Assembly: GCA_002009975.1 (NCBI GenBank)
Contig: MTLP01000032.1
Coordinates: 127,443-167,971, forward strand
Origin: Thermococcus sp. JdFR-02
GTDB taxonomy: Archaea; Methanobacteriota_B; Thermococci; Thermococcales; Thermococcaceae
Reading direction: 5' to 3'
Length of the DNA: 40,529 nt
How positions within the stretch are numbered: position 1 is the first letter of the stretch; each line of letters starts with the position of its first letter. Both the position numbers and the translations under genes were made by a program. Below the pieces are notes generated by a model that did no database searches, was not told the origin of the DNA, and saw nothing but the letters and a program-made list of their open reading frames with translations. This document shows positions 36,684 through 40,529 of this stretch, piece after piece.

Positions 36684-37409
36684 ATGAAAACGGAAACAAA
36701 AAATACAAAGAATAAGAAGAATAAGGATATCCTTGTCATAATAGTCTTGCTATGCGGCATTGTGGTGCCTTTCCTCCTTCAGTATGTATTAATTTTTATA
36801 GCAGAGCTCTTTGGCTTAAGATTATCATTTTTCACAGCTTTTATTATTCCCGCATTAGTCGCTTCGTTGCTCCCAGCATTCTATGCAGAAATTTACATTA
36901 AAGAGTCTGACACTGCAATAAAAGCGTTTACAGCAACATTACTCCTCGCCTTTTTCATACCATTTATACTATCACTTAGAACAGGCCCAAGCCCTCAAGT
37001 GGCAGCTTACCTTACAATATCCCCAAGAGATAGACCCGGCTTTAATTCGCAAAATCATGAATGGCTTGAGGAATATTCATTTCTACCAAAGAACTACAAC
37101 GGCTTATGGGCTGGACAAGTTTCAGATTATTACATAGCAATTTACACTTGGCGGGAAAACATTTTCTTGGGAGAATATCTGTGTAGGAAAGCCTTCAACT
37201 CCGCAGAAAAAGAATTAAAATCCAGGGAGTTTAAAGAAGTAAACCTAACAATTCGGAGAGAAGCCTACAGGAAAGCTATCTTATCAAACAAGACTAGTCT
37301 AGTTTACATCGAATGCTCTAAAAGACTTGGGTATCAAAGACTGATCTTTCTCGTTGGAACAGCCAATAAAACCAAAGAATTTATCGAATTCATTGAAAAT
37401 CTTAGATGA
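36684..37409 (+). CDS. Membrane protein of unknown function
   Basis: This 241-residue protein has a Lys/Asn-rich cytoplasmic N-terminus (about 1-14), three to four membrane helices (about 15-38, 45-68 and 80-97), and an outer or soluble domain of about 140 residues containing WLEEYSFLPKNYNGLWAGQVSDYYIAIYTW and two Cys. I do not recognise it. GGGGTAA precedes the ATG and TTTTAAAAAG at about 36658 is a likely TATA box, so it is transcribed separately from the peptidase gene. Its low-GC composition is similar to that of the peptidase gene; both may be accessory genes. Confidence 0.55.
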   Translation: MKTETKNTKNKKNKDILVIIVLLCGIVVPFLLQYVLIFIAELFGLRLSFFTAFIIPALVASLLPAFYAEIYIKESDTAIKAFTATLLLAFFIPFILSLRTGPSPQVAAYLTISPRDRPGFNSQNHEWLEEYSFLPKNYNGLWAGQVSDYYIAIYTWRENIFLGEYLCRKAFNSAEKELKSREFKEVNLTIRREAYRKAILSNKTSLVYIECSKRLGYQRLIFLVGTANKTKEFIEFIENLR

Positions 37410-37533
37410 TAATATTTTAAATCTGCATTTTTAGGGTTTTCACAATTTCAATAATGTTCTGTCTTTTCTTGTTTCAAATTGGGTAATGATACTTCAACAA
37501 CAATTGTTCAAAACCATGATTTATTTTAACAAG

Positions 37534-37553
37534 TGCCGATAGGACAATCGGCA
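37534..37553. promoter_or_regulatory. Inverted repeat upstream of the acdA promoter
   Basis: TGCCGAT (37534-37540) and ATCGGCA (37547-37553) form a perfect 7-bp inverted repeat with a 6-nt spacer, about 18 nt upstream of the TATA box. It is locally GC-rich in an AT-rich region. The position suits an activator or upstream regulator site, or a structured end of another transcript. Confidence 0.4.
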
Positions 37554-37563
37554 AAATGATAAG

Positions 37564-37597
37564 GGAAAAGTTATAACTATTTTGCTCTAACTTTTCC
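37564..37597. promoter_or_regulatory. acdA core promoter within a perfect 10-bp inverted repeat
   Basis: GGAAAAGTTA (37564-37573) and TAACTTTTCC (37588-37597) are perfect reverse complements 14 nt apart. The left arm runs into the TATA box TTATAAC (37571-37577), and the right arm ends at the expected transcription start (about 37599). A dimeric repressor bound here would block both TFB/TBP and polymerase. The family of regulator is unknown; the sequence does not match the Thermococcales glycolytic motif TATCAC-N5-GTGATA. Confidence 0.5.
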
Positions 37598-37623
37598 TTG
37601 TAAAGCTAACTGAGGTGGAAGAG

Positions 37624-39009
37624 ATGAGCATAGAAGCCCTTTTCAAGCCAAAAAGTATTGCTGTCATAGGTGCATCAGGGAAACCTGGAAAGATAGGTTA
37701 TGCAATCTTGAAGAACTTAATCGAGTATGGCTATGAAGGAAAAATATACGCAGTAAACGTTAAAGGCGGAGAAATAGAGATCAGTGGGAGGAAATTCCAA
37801 GTATACAAAAGTATTTTGGATGTTCCCGATGAAATTGATATGGCTGTTATAGTTGTTCCAGCTAAGTTCGTTCCTCAAGTTGTTGAGGAATGTGGAAAGA
37901 AAGGCGTTAAGGTTTTGCCAATAATTAGCTCAGGGTTTGGTGAACTTGGACCAGAGGGCAAAAAGGTTGAAGAACAATTAGTCGAAACCGCTCACAAGTA
38001 TGGCATGAGAATTCTTGGACCAAACATCTTCGGTGTCGTTTACACACCAACTAAGATAAACGCTACATTCGGTCCTAGAGATGTTTTACCCGGAAAACTT
38101 GCCTTAATATCACAAAGCGGTGCTTTGGGAATAGCTTTAATGGGATGGACAATTCTTGAGAAAGTTGGACTTTCAGCATTAGTTAGTATTGGAAATAAGA
38201 GTGATATCGATGATGCTGACCTTTTAGAGTACTTCAAAGATGATGAAAACACTGGTGCAATTTTAATCTACATGGAAGGAGTCAAGGATGGTAGAAAGTT
38301 CATGGAAGCCGCTAAAGAAGTTAGCAAAAAGAAACCAGTCATTGTTATTAAAGCAGGAAGAAGTGAGAGAGGTGCAAAAGCTGCAGCTTCACATACAGGT
38401 TCATTGGCTGGAGCAGATGCAATTTATACTGCAGCATTTAAGCAAAGCGGTGTCTTGAGAGCTTTAACAATTGGCGAAGCTTTTGATTGGGCAAGAACAC
38501 TAAGCAATTTACCAGAGCCACAAGGAGAGAACGTTGTTATCTTGACAAACGGTGGTGGAATTGGAGTTATGGCAACAGATGCTGCTGAAGAAGAGGGATT
38601 AAAGCTCTATGACAATCTAGAAGAGCTTAAAGTATTTGCAAACCACATGCCACCCTTTGGAAGCTATAAGAACCCAGTTGACTTAACAGGTATGGCAGGC
38701 GCTCAAGCTTATGAGGGTGCTGTTAGAGATGCATTAGCTCACCCAGAGATGCATGCAATAGCCGTTCTTTACTGCCAAACTGCAGTTTTGGATCCAAGAG
38801 ACTTAGCAAGGATCATAATTGAAGAGTATGATAAGAGCGGAAGAAAGAAACCATTGGTTGTTGCAATCGTTGGTGGAATTGAGGCAAAAGAAGCTATTGA
38901 CATATTAAATGAAAACGGCATTCCAGCGTATCCAGAACCAGAGAGAGCTATTAAGTCATTAGCCGCTTTATATAGATGGGAACGCTGGAAGAAGAGCAAG
39001 AAAGCGTGA
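37624..39009 (+). CDS. acdA: Acetyl-CoA synthetase (ADP-forming), alpha subunit
   Basis: This 461-residue subunit converts acetyl-CoA, ADP and phosphate to acetate, CoA and ATP together with a beta subunit encoded elsewhere. It is the main energy-conserving step of sugar and peptide fermentation in these archaea. The CoA-binding domain begins KPKSIAVIGASGKPGKIGYAI, and the phosphorylated histidine is His257 in AASHTGSLAG. From memory the sequence is very close to Pyrococcus furiosus ACS I alpha (acdAI). ATG 37624 is chosen over GTG 37615 because GAGGTGG (37612-37618) is correctly placed. No beta subunit gene is adjacent. The promoter carries two inverted repeats. Confidence 0.95.
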   Translation: MSIEALFKPKSIAVIGASGKPGKIGYAILKNLIEYGYEGKIYAVNVKGGEIEISGRKFQVYKSILDVPDEIDMAVIVVPAKFVPQVVEECGKKGVKVLPIISSGFGELGPEGKKVEEQLVETAHKYGMRILGPNIFGVVYTPTKINATFGPRDVLPGKLALISQSGALGIALMGWTILEKVGLSALVSIGNKSDIDDADLLEYFKDDENTGAILIYMEGVKDGRKFMEAAKEVSKKKPVIVIKAGRSERGAKAAASHTGSLAGADAIYTAAFKQSGVLRALTIGEAFDWARTLSNLPEPQGENVVILTNGGGIGVMATDAAEEEGLKLYDNLEELKVFANHMPPFGSYKNPVDLTGMAGAQAYEGAVRDALAHPEMHAIAVLYCQTAVLDPRDLARIIIEEYDKSGRKKPLVVAIVGGIEAKEAIDILNENGIPAYPEPERAIKSLAALYRWERWKKSKKA

Positions 39010-39010
39010 G

Positions 39011-39037
39011 TTTTTCTTTTAATTTACTTTTAATTTT
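39011..39037 (+). terminator. T-rich terminator after acdA
   Basis: Successive T-runs (TTTTTCTTTT and further) begin 2 nt after the acdA stop codon. This is typical of archaeal intrinsic termination and separates acdA from the phosphoesterase gene. Confidence 0.45.
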
Positions 39038-39084
39038 CCCTAAAACTTTAAAGTTTTGTAGAGATACATAGTTTTGGTGAGTTT

Positions 39085-39783
39085 ATGTTAATCGCTTTAA
39101 TCTCTGACATACACTCTAATTTTGAAGCTTTAGAAGCCGTTTGGAAAGAAATCAAAAAAGCTGACGTGATTTTTTGCATGGGTGACTTAGTGGGCTATGG
39201 AGCAAATCCCAATGAAGTTGTTGAGTTCTTTAAAGAGCAGATGAAAAAAAGAGAGATCCTCTGTGTTCGTGGCAACCATGACAATGCTGTCGCTTTTGGC
39301 ATTGATTGGGGCTTTAATCCCTATGCAAGACTTGCAGTTAGATGGCATCAACAAGTTATGACCACTGAAAATCTAGAATTTTTAAGGAAGTTGCCAATTA
39401 GGGAACTCTTTACTGACGATACTGGAAGAACTTACCTTTTAATTCATGGCTCCCCAAGAGTACCTTTAGACGAATACCTTTTTCCTTGGCTTCCAAGAAG
39501 TGAATTTAGAGATGTTCTAAGCCATATGAAACAAGATGACCTAATAGTTGGGCACACTCACATGCAGATGCTCATTGAGATGGAAGGAAGAAGAATCATT
39601 AACCCTGGAGGAGTAGGACAACCAAGAGATGGAGATTGGAGAGCAGCTTATGCTTTCATTGATACAGAAACTCAAGAAGTAGAGTTTAAAAGGGTCGAAT
39701 ATGACATAGACAAAGCAGTGAAAAAGATAATAAACGCTGGATTACCTGAATTCTTAGCCTATAGGCTTTATGAGGGATATTAA
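39085..39783 (+). CDS. Metallophosphoesterase, YfcE/MJ0936-like
   Basis: This 232-residue cytoplasmic phosphoesterase has the standard di-metal motifs: SDIHSN (7-12), MGDLVGYG, RGNHDNAV, LIHGSPR and VGHTHMQ, followed by INPGGVGQPRD. This order matches archaeal phosphodiesterases related to YfcE and diadenosine tetraphosphatases. It has no signal peptide, unlike the metallophosphoesterase at 6727. GGTGAG precedes ATG 39085 at normal spacing, and a TATA-like CTTTAAAG lies near 39047. Substrate unknown. Confidence 0.9.
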   Translation: MLIALISDIHSNFEALEAVWKEIKKADVIFCMGDLVGYGANPNEVVEFFKEQMKKREILCVRGNHDNAVAFGIDWGFNPYARLAVRWHQQVMTTENLEFLRKLPIRELFTDDTGRTYLLIHGSPRVPLDEYLFPWLPRSEFRDVLSHMKQDDLIVGHTHMQMLIEMEGRRIINPGGVGQPRDGDWRAAYAFIDTETQEVEFKRVEYDIDKAVKKIINAGLPEFLAYRLYEGY

Positions 39784-39813
39784 TCAAAGCAAAGAAAGTG
39801 GGATTAAGTTGCT

Positions 39814-40101
39814 CTATTCCCTCGTAGTGATGCCCCTAAGCTTTGACTTAACTGTCAATCTTGCTGAGTCAATAATTATCACTTCTCCTATGCTTTTTAC
39901 AGCACTAAATGGAATTAAAAGCAATCCTTCATGATCGGTGACAAATTCGCTTGTGTCCAAATCTTCATCTGGTTCTGCAACTATAACCAACAACTCTCCT
40001 GTCTCTTCATCGAAGCTTAAATCGTAAACCCATCCAAGCCTTACACCAGTATCACTAATCAACTCAACATCCCTAAGCTTTGATGCCCTTATCTTTACCA
40101 T
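39814..40101 (-). CDS. PRC-barrel domain protein
   Basis: This 95-residue protein is a single PRC-barrel: VKIRASKLRDVELISDTGVRLGWVYDLSFDEETGELLVIVAEPD, then LLLIPFSAVKSIGEVIII. PRC-barrel folds occur in photosynthetic reaction centres, RimM and archaeal CdvA; single-domain archaeal copies have no settled function but may bind RNA or membrane-associated partners. ATG 40101 is chosen over GTG 40110 because GAGGTG is about 6 nt upstream. It lies divergent from no other gene and is convergent with the phosphoesterase gene, 30 nt apart. Confidence 0.85.
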   Translation of the reverse strand: MVKIRASKLRDVELISDTGVRLGWVYDLSFDEETGELLVIVAEPDEDLDTSEFVTDHEGLLLIPFSAVKSIGEVIIIDSARLTVKSKLRGITTRE

Positions 40102-40224
40102 CGTTTTCACCTCAAAAATTTAAACCACGTAAAATAATCCATCTTTGTGTATAAATTATTTTTCCTTACAGCTTTAAGGGTTTTTATTGAGAATCAACTT
40201 ATGCATTTAAAAGTAAAAGAGAAA

Positions 40225-40529
40225 TTAGCCTGTAAGGTAGTCAATTTTCTCATAGGGTTCTCTCCTTACGGCTTTCTTACTCTCCTCAAAGCTCTTGTAA
40301 TACTCGAGTATATATTTGTCTACGCTTGGTCTTACCTTTTTCAGAGCTTCTTCAAAGTCCCTTCTTTTAACAACAAGACTTCCTAAGAACGCTTCACTTA
40401 GCTCCTCGAATATACCAGCTCTCTTCACTCCTTCTTTTAGTGCTCTTCTCATTGCTGCCATTGCGGCTTCCCTAACCACTGCCGCTAAGTCAGCACCAGT
40501 ATAACCTTCAGTCTTCCTAGCAATTTCTT
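40225..40529 (-). CDS. CDC48/VCP-type AAA+ ATPase, C-terminal fragment (cut by window edge)
   Basis: About 100 C-terminal residues are seen. They begin EIARKTEGYTGADLAAVV and continue with REAAMAAMRRAL, the end of the second AAA+ domain (the GYTGADL sensor-2 region) of archaeal CDC48, followed by the C-terminal helices FEEALKKVRPSV and YYKSFEESKK. The protein is a double-ring unfoldase that extracts and unfolds protein clients. The reading frame runs off the right edge, so no start is visible. It ends at TAA 40225-40227. The gap to the PRC-barrel gene has only A/T-rich promoter-like sequence. Confidence 0.92.
   Translation of the reverse strand, partial: EIARKTEGYTGADLAAVVREAAMAAMRRALKEGVKRAGIFEELSEAFLGSLVVKRRDFEEALKKVRPSVDKYILEYYKSFEESKKAVRREPYEKIDYLTG

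Noticed and set aside
37506-37514. SurR-like half site GTTCAAAAC upstream of acdA
   Set aside because: The GTTn3AAC core is short and the third element (n5GTT) is not conserved; it is likely to occur by chance in AT-rich DNA.

Overview
The window looks like chromosomal DNA of a hyperthermophilic euryarchaeon of the order Thermococcales, most likely a low-GC Thermococcus or close relative. The evidence is an archaeal information-processing set (FEN-1 with a PIP box, deoxyhypusine synthase, Trm56, CDC48 and TyrS fragments), two proteins with the Thermococcales-type CGP-CTERM tail, a TET aminopeptidase closely matching the Pyrococcus TET2 type, an ADP-forming acetyl-CoA synthetase alpha subunit, a KaiC-like/DUF257 gene pair, and GGTGAT-type ribosome binding sites with A/T-rich TATA boxes about 25 nt upstream of the inferred transcript starts. 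There is no phage, insertion sequence or CRISPR array; genes are tightly packed, often overlapping by a few bases.

Layout. 1-164: start of tyrS on the minus strand. 409-8727: an import locus with a CGP-CTERM surface protein, a lipoprotein binding protein, a fused double permease, an AfuC/PotA-like ATPase, a DUF447 protein and a second CGP-CTERM protein that is an extracellular metallophosphoesterase. 8733-14503: XPD/Rad3-like Fe-S helicase, small membrane proteins, TET aminopeptidase, SfsA, a metallo-beta-lactamase exonuclease-like protein and an unknown protein. 14551-16901: a KaiC-like signalling module (double RecA ATPase, NitrOD5-like small protein, DUF257 pseudo-RecA). 16954-21205: deoxyhypusine synthase, an intergenic island holding a structured repeat-like element, DUF4349 protein, JAMM protease, ferritin-like protein, MobB, an Sm-like protein and a box C/D sRNA. 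21206-27522: MptE pterin enzyme divergent from a complete Dpp/Opp-type peptide ABC operon. 27519-35099: housekeeping enzymes on both strands (Mut7-C, nitroreductase, dual-specificity phosphatase, NadM, SAM hydroxide adenosyltransferase, DUF2122, degenerate transglutaminase lipoprotein, Trm56, CDP-alcohol phosphotransferase, FEN-1, PsiE-like). 35100-37409: a second box C/D sRNA, a secreted C39-like cysteine peptidase and an unknown membrane protein. 37624-40529: acdA with a palindromic promoter, a metallophosphoesterase, a PRC-barrel protein and the 3' end of cdc48.

How the parts work together. Two nutrient-uptake systems dominate: the 409-8727 locus, probably for a phosphorylated or anionic solute because a surface phosphoesterase belongs to it, and the peptide importer 22053-27522, whose products can feed the TET peptidase and, through 2-oxo-acid oxidation, the ADP-forming acyl-CoA synthetase. 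The most noteworthy non-coding content is two box C/D guide RNAs with near-perfect C, D', C' and D boxes and promoters at the expected distance, a GC-rich structured element between 18097 and 18192, and a perfect 10-bp inverted repeat spanning the acdA core promoter. All functional names are by inspection of sequence and memory of families; no database search was possible.
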